Shown: positions 1 to 13,635 of the stretch, in pieces | Numbering within the stretch: the first letter of the stretch is position 1 | How the letters are laid out: each line of letters opens with the position of its first letter | Assembly (NCBI RefSeq): GCF_905220365.1 | Contig: NC_061135.1 | Location: 14,475,501 to 14,539,500 of the forward strand | Reading direction: 5' to 3' | Source: Vanessa cardui | Taxonomy: Eukaryota; Arthropoda; Insecta; Lepidoptera; Nymphalidae | Length of the DNA: 64,000 bases | Translations under genes and position numbers: made by a program | Notes under the pieces: generated by a model | What the model was told of the DNA's origin: nothing | Database searches by the model: none | Seen by the model: only the letters and a program-made list of their open reading frames with translations

Positions 1-2183
1 TTAAAACCAAGTAACGTGTTAAAGTTATAGCCAACTTAAAAAATATGTCAATAAAATTTTTGATTACTGCGACTTGTATTAGATACTGACAGTAGTTTCG
101 GATACATTTCGAAATAATTATAAACATATACCAAATCTATATTATATCTAATTAAAAGATAATTAAAAAAAATACGACAAGAAACTAATATTCAAAATGT
201 AATAAACCAATTATCTCTAACATCAAACACAATAAATAAGTCCATAACATTTCTCAGAAAAATGTTTTTTTATAGACTCGGTTGTTTATCTACATAATAA
301 CATTTTAAAATGAGTGACTGACACACAGCGCACAGACTAAGCCGGTGAGTCTAACAGGATGAAATTTTGCATAAGAATCCAATCTTATGTAGAAGTTTTT
401 TTGGTCTCACGATTTATTTGATAGAGTGCCGCAACTGGAGAAAAATGAAGGACATATAAGAAAAAAGATAAAAACTAAAGAAAATTCGGTGGGGCTCTGA
501 ATATATGTCTTAAGGGATCAGTTGATTTGATTGTAAATTATCTTTTTAGTTTTGATGCTAAAGATTCTTCTACTCAAATAAGAAGACAATAGGCATAATA
601 AACACAACTCTAAGACTGCATGGCCGACGCCCGACGGGCATTGACAGCGTAAGTATAGCCGGACAGTTTGGGGAAACAGTTTTAATCTGGTGGCCGATTT
701 GTCGTGGACCTACAACTAATAAAGATAATGAAACTATACAAATATAATATGAGCCCGATATTCATAACCAAATGCTATCTCGAGGGCGTCGAAGATGCGT
801 AATAACAAAGAGCTGTTATTACTTTCCGCACAGCGAACTCCAACTCGCGTCAGTAAATCAAACGCTCAGTCGTGTTCCTTTAACCAATTAAGGGTCGCGA
901 GTAGTGTAACTACACCATCGTAAGTACGTATCAAATTTCGGTTCGTTGTATTTTACTCTGAAAACGTTAACTAATTGATGTAAATGCCTCGTCCGATGAG
1001 AACGATGCCCTTTGCCAGATGTTTATTTACTCCTTTGAGCATTGTTCCCGGTTTTGACGCACAATGTACTTAATAACTTTCATTGCTACATGACAGGGTG
1101 AGCTTTGATTATAATTAACGTAGAATCTTGTGCATGGAGATAATATTAGGACAATACTTGCACTCGATTAGGGTCGGATTAAGCAGAGACGGCCAGGCAA
1201 CGTTAGTCTCAGGATAACTCTACTAAGATCACTAATTAGCTGGTGGACAATCAAATCAACACTAGTGATCTGCTGCAGCGCTGATTATGAGTTCTAGAGT
1301 TACAGCAACAAGTAGAGCTAACAATAATAAGTTTCATAAGAAAGTAACAAAAGTTTGTCAGCCTAATATACAGTGTACTAAAGCTTTAATGCGTGGGTGT
1401 AGTCTAACTCTAATTTGTTTAGCATGTTATGTAAAATAATTCAGGTATGACCGCAATATGAGAGTTATAATGTATATTGTTTAGACAATTGCATCCTACT
1501 TGCTTGTTATTATATACTCATTTCTATTTTATTCTGAAAATGAACATGCGTTTGTTATATACATTTTCGTAACAAGATACGATTTTAATATCGATATTTC
1601 ATTCTTTCGATTACTTATAATATTCACACAAGTACTTATCTACCCTACAGTATAATGAAGAAGTGTCGACTTTAAACTCTTCCTGGCAAATTATAAGCTC
1701 GCAGCAATTAGTCATCACTATAGAAATGTTGTGTAGTTAATGAATTGCCATTCTATAGTTACTTTGTTTAAATGAAAAACTTTACTTTTGATAAGTTTAC
1801 TATTGCAGTTTTACGACGTCGTTTATTCAATACGAGACAATATAATTATTAAGTAATGTAATTAGACGACGAGTCGCTCGCTTGGGCCGAACTCCGCTGG
1901 GCACGAGACAATTGCTGACAATTGGCGCGCAGCGGCGCCAGTCGTGATGTCACCGCGACGGCCGACTGTTAGCCGTTTCAGCGTCTTCACCGAACTGCGT
2001 GCCTGCTAATTACTACACTCATTTTCACACACATACGTGTCATTAAATTTAAATCGAGGCTTTTCATTTTAACTTAGGTATGGGGATTTAAAAGTGGCAA
2101 TATGACTCTCCCAGTAACTTCGTCAAGTGCAGTTTGGATTTATATGGATACCTTTAAAAATGCAGCATTCATTTAATTTTTCA
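1..2183. other. non-coding, no gene seen
   Basis: AT-rich with many stops in all frames. A GC-richer patch lies at about 1864-2005 (GGCGCGCAGCGGCGCC inside). No repeat family recognised. Confidence 0.6.
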
Positions 2184-2214
2184 TATACGAGGTACGAGGT
2201 TTCGCCCTCGTATA
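2184..2214. repeat. small hairpin-forming inverted repeat
   Basis: Nine-base perfect arms (TATACGAGG and CCTCGTATA) are separated by 13 bases, with the partial direct repeat ACGAGG inside. The element sits 60 bp upstream of the SINE head. No clear function. Confidence 0.4.
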
Positions 2215-2273
2215 ATTGGTGCTGGTGTTAGGAACGAAAAGTGCCGCATTTGAGTATAATTTTTTAAATTTTG

Positions 2274-2511
2274 ACGACCTCCATGGTCGATTGGTGTGTA
2301 CACCGGTTTTCGTGGGTACGCCACTCTGAGGTCCCGGGTTCGATTCCCGGCCGAGTCGATGTTGATTAACATTAGTTTTCTGTGTTGTCTTGGGTCTGGG
2401 TGTTTGTGGTACCGTCGTTACTTCTGATTTCCATAACACAAGTGCTTCAGCTACTTACATTGGGATCAGAGTAATGTATGTGATGTTGTATCATATTTAT
2501 TTATTTATTTA
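2274..2511 (+). repeat. tRNA-derived SINE (type A), nearly complete
   Basis: The tRNA-like head has a B box (GGTTCGATTCC) inside a paired CCCGGG..CCCGG arm near 2334-2358. It is followed by a body with TTGTCTTGGGTCTGGGTG and TTACATTGGGATCAGAG. The element ends in a TTTATTTATTTATTTA tail near 2495-2511. I recognise this head-body-tail order from abundant lepidopteran SINEs. The two antisense open frames overlapping it are by-products. Confidence 0.8.
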
Positions 2512-4073
2512 ATCTATTTTTGTGTACAATTTCATTCTTTCTTCAGCCTTTTGGTGTTATTGATTAACAATCGTCTACTCATTCATCGACGCATTTATAA
2601 TATGAATAAGAAATGAGATGTCAAATAACTTGATTTATTTAAAAATAAAAAGACTAAGCTACATATAAATGTCAATTTTATCTTACATAATTGAATTATG
2701 GTTAAACATACACAGAAGTCATTTGAATTCAATAGCTATGTAAGTTTAACCGGGAAGCTATTATTTATTTATTGGCTTATTTAATAAATGAGTAATATGT
2801 TGCTAATAATGTATAAATTGTTCAGTTAATAATTCCTTATTTGTTAGATTAGCGGATGAAACCTGCTTATATAAGATTTTAAATTAACATGGTTATTTTT
2901 ATTACTAAAGTTATTAATTTCGGGATATTTACCATGTTTTTTAGTATAGTAGATAATGTCGAAATATCGAGCTCTACCGAATAAAAATAAAAAACATGTT
3001 AAATATTCCGAAATTGATAACTTTAGAAACCAGCTTATACGAAACTTTTGTATTATTAAATCATCAAAGAAGTTATATAAAAATAGAAACATCAATATAC
3101 ATCAGTATACCCTTACATACTGCACTTCGTATATTATTGTCTCTATATTATCTATGATGGAGGTAACCGTTAATCGTTTCAAATTCTATTACTAGTAACT
3201 ACTAATAGTCAGTAGGTAAAGTTGGTAATATCAACAAATGGCCATGACCACCTCCGGGGTTACCTAAAAGGCAGCGCTTCTGGCCACATCCGTGCACCAT
3301 CGTTATCCAATAAGTTAAGAGGAAAGGTAGTCTTTGGCAGCGGTGGGATGTTGACCAACTTTACTTACAAGTATCTATTTAACGTAAACACTCACAAACA
3401 CTTTCTACGTGTAATAACGGTTATCCGTATGGCGTTTCTTAGTATTTGTTAACCGAATAATTACTTAATTTCGTAGTAAAGTTTCGTATATATGTTAAAC
3501 ACATACGTTCTAGTTACTTTTAATAAATGTTGCCAGTCGGTAAAACTGAATGTCAATCATTATTTCAAATTGTTTTCTTAGAGTCGACGCATGTTTTTAT
3601 AAGTAGTATTTATCAGTATATTTTACTGTATTTATATTCTATTCAACATATTATTGTACGCGTTAAGTGTATTTGTGTTGTCATATAATGATTAGTCGTA
3701 TCTGTTTATACAAACAGAAACACGTAAGTGCGTGTATAAATAGTAACACCGCCCACCCGGCCAATTCATGTTTTCAGATGTAGGTTGTTTGACAGAAAGC
3801 CCCATTATGCCTTTCATGATATTATTATAATTTTAATTACTTCAATATGATTTCTTGGTGTCAATACCCAACTTTCTACTACTTTTTTCCTTTTTTTTTA
3901 GTTCATATATGTATATATTTAAGCATTTAATGTTAATAATTCTTATGTTAATAAAAGTATATTGATTAATATAAAATTATTCTTTCCAATAATTATAACA
4001 AAAAAAACCCTTATTTTTCATGATGCAAAATGGTATTACTATGATAGTTCGGTCGACTTATATAGAAACTCTA
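2512..4073. other. non-coding, no gene seen
   Basis: AT-rich. Open frames near 2844-3452 are short and show no protein family. Nothing else recognisable. Confidence 0.6.
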
Positions 4074-4828
4074 GTGACCCGCCCGGCATCGCACGGGTGC
4101 AAAGCTGAATATACTAACTAAATATACTTACTACAGTCCTTACATACAACGTCCACAGATTTTGTGTCATCTTTATTATTTTTGTATGATTCCACGATGC
4201 AGGTCTCCTCAGGTGTGGGGTCGAAAGATAATCAAAAATTTTAAAATTGCTAAAACCATAATGCACCTAAGCCAATGGAAAACATTGTAATCGTTTAAGC
4301 TAAGTTTAAGAAGATTAATATTGTGCCATATGTTCTAATCTATTATGTAAGCATTGTGTTTTTTCAATCAAATTTATTATTATTATTCATTTGAATCACA
4401 TGTATTTAATTGGATAGGGATTGATGTTGTTTTACTTAAAATCCCTTTGTAAATATGCCATAATTTATCATATAATGAGACATATACCAACGCAGACTTT
4501 TTTGGTGTACAATACTTTCAATATCTGTAATATCTCGGTTAGGTTCGGAAGGGTTCAGGCAGCGTCTGCGATATAAACGCAAAACATACAAATACTCGTA
4601 TGTGTTTGTTCACGACATCACATTACTAACCTATTAAATTAAAAGTTTTTGTCTATTATATTATGCATGTATTATACTTATGGTTTATATGTTATTTCCT
4701 CTTAAATCACTCTATGTGTCAAAAAACAACCTAAAAATGAATTGCGTAGTTTTAAAGATTTAAACAAACATAAGGACAGAAAGAGGGCTGGAAGCGACTT
4801 TGTTTTATACTTTGTAGTGATAATAATT
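4074..4828 (+). repeat. CCCGGC-headed dispersed element, long form or interrupted copy
   Basis: The left end (4078-4136) reads CCCGCCCGGCATCGCACGGG and then ATATACTTACTACAG. The right end (about 4597-4828) has CACGACATCACA, GCGTAGTTTTAAAGAT and a terminal GCGACTTTGTTTTATACT. Both ends match the ends of the compact copy at 39669-39922. The roughly 460 bp between them are absent from that copy, so this is either a longer family member or a copy carrying an insertion. Confidence 0.6.
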
Positions 4829-7800
4829 TCATCTTGCAAATTGAGTTACTCTGCATCTTAAAAAAATCTGTTCGTTTTTAAAAACAATATTCAATATACT
4901 TAAATATTAAAAATAAAACATATTAAGCATCTTCCACACGACTCTTTTTATTTATACGTAAGTCAATTCTGTGAGAAAATAAATATAATAAAGACAAAAT
5001 ATTTCAACCCAAAGGTTTATGAGGCATAAGAAGTTATTTTGTTAATTATACTTACTGAGAAGGAAGGTGAACGAGGTTAAATATTCCAAGTAACCCAACT
5101 ACTGATATTTTTTGTTCCCCGATACATTATTGTAAAGCTATAAGCGCATTCCTCGGGTTTAGCTCTGCCTTCCCTGGCTGAGTAATCTAAAAGGAAACAG
5201 TAAGAGTGTAATCTTTTTGTGCTTGCTCGGTCGGTGCCAGTACAGCCGAACATTTTCGAATCTCCCGTATCGTATCAAGCGAAGGATCTAACGTACCTTC
5301 TCGGAACCGAAACCTTGCCATCGAATGTTGTGTTCACCACACGCGGAGGTATTATACGGCTGCTTGAGTTTCATTTAAAAAACGTACACTTGGACAGTTG
5401 AAGGGTTAAGGGCACCCAACAACAGCGTCGACTTAGTGTTCGATGGTCTTCGTGTACATTTTATATATAGGTACCTAGCTGATTTGATTACACATGATTC
5501 ACAACAACTATAGTTACCGCATACATATATCTACATTATTTAATATGTATGAATAATTAATCTCTGAGAGTAGTTCATAATATATCGTGACACCTACTTC
5601 CGTCTTCGTTTCGTATGAAATGATATTAATGATATAATATGTATAGAGCATTATGTATGCCAAAGGGTCTTCCAAAGCAATGGAATAGCCTTAAAACACG
5701 TGAGCAATTATTAGACATGCGCGTTACCGTTGGCGCCACGTCTCATCGGGATTCATGGCAGGTTTTATACATACTAATGTGCAGACATAGATTGACTGCG
5801 CGAGTGCCTGCTGGCGCGGGACAACCTCTCGCTTTTCACACGAGTAGGTGACTCACTGCCGCAGACGAGTACCTTATTTCATTCGATATATTATTACTTT
5901 TTTATTAGTTTAAACTTTAGGTCGGATGTTTATTAATATTTTTAGTACTCAATACTCCGAACATGTATAGTCACGAACAAACGATATAAATAATACTTCA
6001 GTATTCTCAGGCACGTTAATGCCAAATACTCTTTTTTCCAATCGTGTAATAAATTTTAAAGGAACTTGCCCTCGTCGGCTTTTCGCTGGTCACTGTCATG
6101 GCTGCTCGAAACACATTGAGCGTTAAGTCTACCTAAAGATGACTTCAGAACGAAATGAGCAATCATCAATCAATTAATAGTTAACCAAGTATTATTCGCT
6201 CTAGTGCACGGATTAAATAAAAGCATGTTAAAAAATATTGTCTTTTACCCATCATTGAAACTATTTAGTATTACAGTTAATGTCTCAATAAATATTCATT
6301 CGCTAAGTTACGTAGCAATATTAGCAAATAGATGTTAACGACGGCGGTTAGGAATGTCTAGACTCCCTAGTATTTACCTAAACTGAATTGAGAACAATTT
6401 ACGAGATGTACGCTTTATGTTTGCAGACAATTTAGTTCACGGCTCATTGCAACCTATGATTTTCTTCAGCCACTAAAATTAGGAATCGTTTATCTTCATT
6501 CCTATCTCGACTAATGACTATGTATGTATGTTAAATATTCAAATGGGTTTTTCGATTAATCACTTCGACAACAAAATTTATCGATTGTTATTAAAAAACG
6601 AACAAAGCAACCTAGCGGTTCGGGTTCGTAGTCTAACTCGGAATCGAATCCTTACAATTGTGTTAATTTACATATTTACTATCGCATTAAGTTAGAATTA
6701 TTTTTATTGCATAAAAAGTATATATGTACTGGCGACACGTTAAAAAAAATACTGCGTGGGGTTGCGAGAATGCTAGCAGCATTCCCATGTTGAATTCTGG
6801 TTCTCTGGACAAAAAATGATCCAGCTTTTCTTATATCGCTTGTGTGTGTGTGTTAATTTACATTCATCGGGCTATGATTAAAAGGTATTTTAAGATTCCT
6901 CACCACCCCATTAATTTTTATAGGCCCCCTAATTTAATATTTTTTATGTTCTTTATAAGACGCTGTAACTAATTTTAATTAACAAACAACTTCTAAATAA
7001 ACCCACGTAAAAACTGTAATACTGTATAATGACGTTTACTAAATGGGATCTTAAATAAAAAAAATCTAGGTAAGTTCTCGCTAATCTTTTCAACTCAATA
7101 TAATTCTGTGATTATTCTTAAGTAGGTTCTGTATACAGCAATAAACAAAACCAAATGTTCTTTAGGAATTCCGATTTCTGTTAAAGTGTTTTAATGTATG
7201 GGTTGAAATATTTCGCATCAAATATATCTATTTCTTTTTCATTGGTATAGAACGCTGGAGCCACGACACGCCGTGCCATCAGATAACTGGCAAATAAATA
7301 ATAATAACACATATTTTTAAACGCATCTTCCAATTTAGGACAAGGTTTCATCTTTAATAGGAAGATTCATCTTCTCGCGTAGATTTAATAAATAAATCAA
7401 AATTAATGGGCCTGTATGAGTAGCAGTCGACGGACTTTTGTGTTATGTACGGTTTTATATATTGCTAGAAGTCTTAAGTAGTACTTTTATGTATTTAAGC
7501 TTAAACTTATAACTTACAAAATGACTATATATTTTTCACATTTTTGTTTAAAATTTATTGCCTCTAGACCATTAAGATTAAATGTTCAGTTTTGTGCCCT
7601 TCTGGGGTGTTTAAAGGTTAATTTTCATCTCTTGCAATGAGAGTAGCGACAGTTTTCCGCTGAAAGGTGTACTTGACGGACGTGCTTTTAAATATGCATG
7701 TCAATGCTATACATGATAATTTTATTAACTATTGTTTGAATTAAATATAAGGCAGTTACTTACGCCAAAACATGTGCTTGTCTCAGAGCGTTGATTATTA

Positions 7801-9787
7801 CAAGTAATTTGAATACAACCAGAATCGATTGACGTATTACATAACCATCCTCCACGGTTCTGAGCATGATCAATAGAATACTAAGTTATGATCATGTCGT
7901 AGAATGAGGCTATTGAATTATAAAATGCCTTTTTGAAATGAGTTACTGCAAATGTGCCTTCAAGAAAGATATTGCTTGGTAACTTTTTTAGGCGATTTCT
8001 TAAGATATTTGTACACTCATGGTTATCTTTATTCATTAGGGTCCGTCTCCTTCAAAATAGAAATCTATTATATTTAAAACGAGATTAATACAAATGTAAA
8101 ACTAAGCACTGATTACGACATTCAGTCTGACGGTTTGACAAAATCTTTATTCATAAAAATGTTTCATTGAAATTACAAATTACCTAATAGTTATCATTAT
8201 ATTTGAAACTCTAATACTTTCAGAGAAACACGCTTGTAAACAGAGAATATACAAAATATATACTGTTATATATACTATTCAGAGAATGCACTATTTAACA
8301 AAGAATATTGCGATGCTTTATAAAACGATAAACATAGATCTTCTGTTTAAATGGTATTAATTACAAAATGTATTTTACTATGACCGAGAGATCGCAGTAA
8401 GTTTTTCTCATCGGCTATTGAGCCGGTCTCGCTCAGCCGTATTAGGATAAGTTGATTCCTTTTGAGTACAACAAGACCTCGATGGTCCTTAAAGAATTAA
8501 TTGTAATTGTATTACGCTATTATTAAAAGTATGACGTGGGAATCGTCCAAATTTATACCTATGACGTAATATTTTATATTTGGACCTCCTAGGAGACATT
8601 TACGAGCCAAAAAGCATTTAGAAATGCTAGCATAATTGTAATGTCATCATCATTTTGTCGTTAAGTACGCTCTATACAGAACTTAATATTTCAAGCGAAT
8701 TTAAGCATGTATTTCAAATAAAACAGCATGTTATTTTTTGCTTACTAAAATATTCAGTTATCATATTTTCTTGTAATAGAATATAAGTAGTGTTTGTGAC
8801 TAATTTATAAAAATGTCATCCTTAGCGCGCCAAATTAGGATTAGACGGAGGTATGTCTAGGTCTGGGTCCGGTGTAAGTAGGTCAATCCATTACAAGTGG
8901 AATTCATCAATAGTCATTGAAGTCATACATATAAGATCAAGCAATTATCATATAGGATTACAATTTATTTCCACAAAAATGAATTTATATGGAGAGAAGG
9001 CACGTGGAAGGCACGATCGCAAATACATACGTAATGCTAAAGCGCTCGCTTTGAGTTCGTGTTATTAATACTAATGGAGATAATTGCGTTAATGATTTAT
9101 TACCGGCGACCGAAGCGTGAACAATCAGACGATAGAGCGGCGGCCGGAACTTCATTATGAACGCATTAAGGGTAGGTCGGATGGCAATTCACGAAACCAA
9201 GTTTTCGTGTATTTCATACGAAAGTGTTTCCTGATCGGGCGGGAGACGTCAGACGGCCCGCCAGCCCCGTCCTCGTCACCTGCGATGCGCTCGCGCCGGC
9301 CTTCACCGGACACGTCCGGTCGTTCACGCACCTTCCATGCTAATTATAGAACCTGTGAATGACTTGCGACACATTCTCTTTCGGTGGCTGTCTGAAATAG
9401 ACTCGCATAGCACAATGTATAGCATCCCAGCATCGCGGGGACAGCGCTAAGTGTCATCAGCGTGTGGAGTCATTATTAGCTGAAGGTTTAATTATACTTA
9501 TGATGTTTTTAGTAAATATTTTTACGCGTATTGAGTTTATTAATCAGATAGAAGACAACACTAATTATGTTTAGTCGACTTATACAGAATAAAGGTTACC
9601 GACTCAGCGCTATTAATGTTGTTTATTTGATTAAACTTTATTATGTTATTTTACAGGTAATAAATAAAATATTTTTTACTACTTATAGTTATATATGTAT
9701 ATATAGTGTATTTTTTCATATTTTACTTTCTTGTTTTATAAATATACCACAGAAACTGTGTAAGAGATATAAATTTGTATTTTAGTT
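4829..9787. other. non-coding, no gene seen
   Basis: No supported exon. A small GC-rich patch at about 9235-9330 stands out. The frames at 5219, 5639, 8853 and 9117 lack family similarity or convincing splice context. At 6611-6650 (TAGCGGTTCGGGTTCG and GGAATCGAATCC) there is a faint tRNA-like pattern, too weak to call. Confidence 0.55.
6841..6852. repeat. short GT microsatellite
   Basis: TGTGTGTGTGTG in otherwise unremarkable AT-rich DNA. Confidence 0.7.
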
Positions 9788-9905
9788 GCAAATCAAAATC
9801 AAAATAAACTTTATTCAAGTGGGCTTTTACAAGCACTTTTGAATCGTCATTTAACAATGAAGTAAAGCTATCACCGGTTTGGAAACTAAATTCAGTACCT
9901 AGTTA
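9788..9905 (-). mobile_element. LINE (CR1/Jockey-like) 3' end remnant
   Basis: The + strand shows AATCAAAATCAAAATAAAC, TTTATTCAAGTGGGC and then CTATCACCGGTTTGG. On the minus strand this is the typical 3' UTR of lepidopteran CR1-like LINEs ending in a (TTTGAT)n-type tail. Only about 120 bp survive. Confidence 0.7.
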
Positions 9906-10495
9906 ATTTTTTTCGACATTTAAAAAAATACAGTCATGTTAGTTAAAATTATTTATATAATAAATATACAACCTCAGACAATTCGTGTACTTATAGCCGA
10001 TATCAAGTTTGTCGCACAGCGACCGGTGTCAATCCTTATCAAAATAAATAACAAATACATTTTGAGCGTATTCTTTAACAGAAATGCTGTTTCACTTTGC
10101 AATTTGGACCGAGCGAGAAAAGGACAAGAAGCGTGAGGTAAGATGGATTATCTCGGTGCGGCAAATACGTCGTCGGACTCGAATTATAATATCGAATTAT
10201 ATAATACAGCTGATATTATAATCGGTATATTTTATCAAACATTATGCCAAAATGCTTTACTTGCGAATTTGGGATAGTAAGTATTTGTTTAACATAAACG
10301 TACTCCTTAGATCCTTTCAATTTTAAAATCAGCGATTTCTCACGAATGTTTGTACAAAGATGTAGAATTGGATCTTGATTATATCATTGTGCCAATTACA
10401 TATTTGCAGATTTCTAAACTGTTTCCTTAAATTTGTTTCACTACTGGACTACCTGGAGGTATATATTTGTATGTGTGCATACAAATCAAGACAAA

Positions 10496-10767
10496 AAAGT
10501 AAAAAGTAAAGTGACAGCCTGTAAATTTACCACTCTTGGGATAAAGCCTCTTCTTCCATTAAGCAGAGTATCAGCATCACATGTGGCCGAATTTTCATGA
10601 AATTAGACACATAGAGTTTTTCTCACGATGTTTTCCTTCACCACCGAGCACAAGATGAATTATAAACATAAATTAAGCACATATATATATACTGGTGCTT
10701 GTCTGGATTTGAACCCGCAATCATTGATTAAGATGCACGCGATCTAACCACTGGACCATCTCAGCTC
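10496..10767 (-). repeat. tRNA-derived SINE (type B) with target-site duplications
   Basis: Read on the minus strand the head is GAGCTGAGATGGTCCAGTGG with a B box in GCGGGTTCAAATCC. The body follows with GTGCTTAATTTATG, TTCATCTTGTGCTCGG and GAAAACATCG, and the 3' end has ACAGGCTGTCACTTTAC. Twelve-base direct repeats (AATCAAGACAAA) flank it at 10484-10495 and 10768-10779, a clear target-site duplication from retrotransposition. Confidence 0.85.
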
Positions 10768-10849
10768 AATCAAGACAAAGTTATATTAAATACAGTTATA
10801 CTATTTGTTATGAATAAGCATCATGGTATTTTATTTATATATGTGTCTT
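10768..10849. repeat. 82-bp segment shared with 37660-37742
   Basis: This stretch lies immediately outside the SINE head and begins with the target-site duplication. It aligns to 37660-37742 at about 90% identity by eye (7-8 differences), including ATTTTATTTATATATGTGTC. It is therefore itself duplicated. I do not recognise its source family. Confidence 0.7.
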
Positions 10850-13635
10850 GAAATACATCACATATGATTGTTAATTAAGTTGTGAATATATGAACACTAA
10901 AAAGCTCCGTTAACATATGTGATCAGAACTCGTGCCTTCGTCGATTATTGTCGTTCCCATCCTTCGTACAGCGATGCAATCAAGCGAGGTCTTATTGATG
11001 GTTGGGCAAGAATAAAACACATTAAGTAATATAAACTTAATTTGTTAGTAATTCGTTACAACTTACAGTCGAATAATCTAGAATCGCATCATAATAAGAT
11101 ATTATTTTGTTTCGTCTTCCTTGTACTCGTAGATAAGTTGCGTTGATAACTCGCTATATAAGATTGATATGCATATACATTAGACATATTAATTTTTTTC
11201 AACGTCATAATTGGCGTTCCTTCTTCGATAGCCTCTGTGTACACAGCAGACGTATACATTTCATTTGTACAACCCGTTTTGCGAGATACTTAGAGGTTTA
11301 TATTTGTGTACGGGGCCTAATCTTAAAATCTAAATCATATGATAGAAAGGTTATTCTGTGCGTTAGAGTCTAATATTTTTATGTATACTTGAATACTGAT
11401 TTTTTTTTCAACTAACGGAAGATTAAACTAATCTTGTTATGTAATCAAATAGAAATAAGTAATTAGCACAAATGTTAGTTTAAATAAAGATTTCTAAGCG
11501 TCCTTATACAAAAATATTATATATATTTATAATAAAATTAGATACAACATCATATTCTTTGGTTTTTCATCTCAGGTTGCGATGCCAATCAACGTTACTG
11601 TGGGTGCGTACTATGGAGTGCTCTGAGGGAAAGTGTCGAAACATCTGGCCGTTTATCTAGCGATCAATGAGCGCGTTCGTGTAATCAATACTCTGCGAGT
11701 AGGCGACATGTCCTCTGAGGTCGGGCTGGACTACATACGCGCCCCGTCTTGTTCACTGGACTATGTCTCGTTCGTGGCGCAGCAGTCGTTGATCTGTCTC
11801 GCCCACGCCCAATGAATGATACAGCCATTACACGCTCGATTACCTCTAAATTACCTCCACTTTGATGTCCCATGTCCCGACATCAGATCTAGACCACTCC
11901 GAAGTCGAATGGCTGTATCTGCTCGAACGTACACATAAATATACTTGTTGAATTAAAACAGCGATAAAGGTAGTTTCCATAAACGTTTCGCTCATGCAAA
12001 TTTTCGTTATCAGGCATTCAGTTTTTGGTTGGTTCTTTTTGTTGTTCATTCATGTAACGCTGTATTACACAGCACAAAATTATCAGGTTAGGAGGTGCAG
12101 GGAAGGTTTGAAGTGTGTAAAGCAAATTCAACGTTTAAGAAAAAAACAGTTTGTCCATGATTTTAATTTATACACATATAAACGCGCATGACATCATGCA
12201 AAATTAGATAAAAGCCGAACGATTAATATTGAACCGTTATTTCAAAAAGTAACAGCAAAATATACACTATACATGTGAATAGGGACAGTGACCAAAAATA
12301 CCTCTAAGTCAGGTCATAACTATCGTTTGTAGTACGTCTATTTCTGATACTTATTCGACCTAGCAAAACATTTATACTTTTTCATATTACGTATAAATTT
12401 TTACCTAAAATAATAATAGTGAGAATTAATGTTCAGTACTGACAAACATTTTAGCACCCATTTGTGGGCAGGTGCTTAATATTACATGTGAGGTTTATTC
12501 AAATGAAATGCACTTTTACGAAGAGGGTCTCGCGGGACGCGTGCACACTTACGTGTACCAATGTTATGCAATGCTCCGAACGCCGGCGTCGCCACAGAGG
12601 GCAGTGGAGCCCGCATTAGCATGGGCACAATGCGTACCTCTCCGTACCTTTGAGCTGCACAGCGAAGCCTTTAAATTAATGCACATGTTTTAATATGAAA
12701 ACATGCTTGTGTAATTTGTAGTCGAGCGTTCCCAAACAAACGCGCCGATATAATGGCTAATGATAATGACACTCTCGTTTCGCTGCAACCCCGTTAATTT
12801 CACTTCGAAAACGTGTCTACGTGTGCTGACTTGAGGAGTGGGTGCCTTAAGTGTATTCCGGCACCAGGCATCACGAGCGCGAGGCTGCACACATCGAAGC
12901 GATTGTTTTAAATGTCAATAATAGAATTAGCTCCACGCACAATGGATGATTGACGTATCGCAGTGTTCTATCTCTGTGATAAGTCTAATTACGAATTCTG
13001 TCCAGTTTTCCAGTGGGTGGTGTCAGTGGGTCGCCTCGGTCGCGCTCGCGGGGAGCTGACTCACACGGATTTGAATACTGTAGCCTTCTTAGTATTCCCC
13101 GGAGAGCGGTCGCGTAACTGATCGCGGAAGTGCTTCCACAGGATATTTTGTCATTAATGTAACATTTTTTCCTATTCATTTGAAATGTCATTCAATCAGA
13201 GGTATCCGTAGAGACGACGTGTTTTGTCCGACGTGAGATCGTCAGTAAATCACAAGTAGATAATGAAACTTGTTCCAGATACTAGTTTTATTATTATTTG
13301 CTTAACCTACATCAGGGCTGTGGAGGAAACCTCGCTGCCTTCATAAGGTTACGCAGAAAGAAAACATGTTTAGCGCTATCTCGCTAGACATAATTTGAGA
13401 CCATGCTGGTGGACACAACATATGTGCACATAACACACACTTAACCCAACACGATTTCTATACTTAGTATAGAGTATTATAAGCATTATACTTTAGAAGT
13501 CTTTTCTCTTCCATAGTTTTAATTATCTAGTAATAGAATCGATATGACTATATTTTTTAAAACCTGTAAATGTTTTATTTAAATTTTAAGGCTTTTGGTG
13601 GATTCAATTACAAATTTTAGCGAAAGCTTTCGACA
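10850..13635. other. non-coding, with GC-richer segments
   Basis: GC-richer stretches at about 11580-11830, 12520-12670 and 13005-13130 interrupt AT-rich DNA. The frames over them (11633, 12472) have no recognised product. They could be regulatory sequence. Confidence 0.5.
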
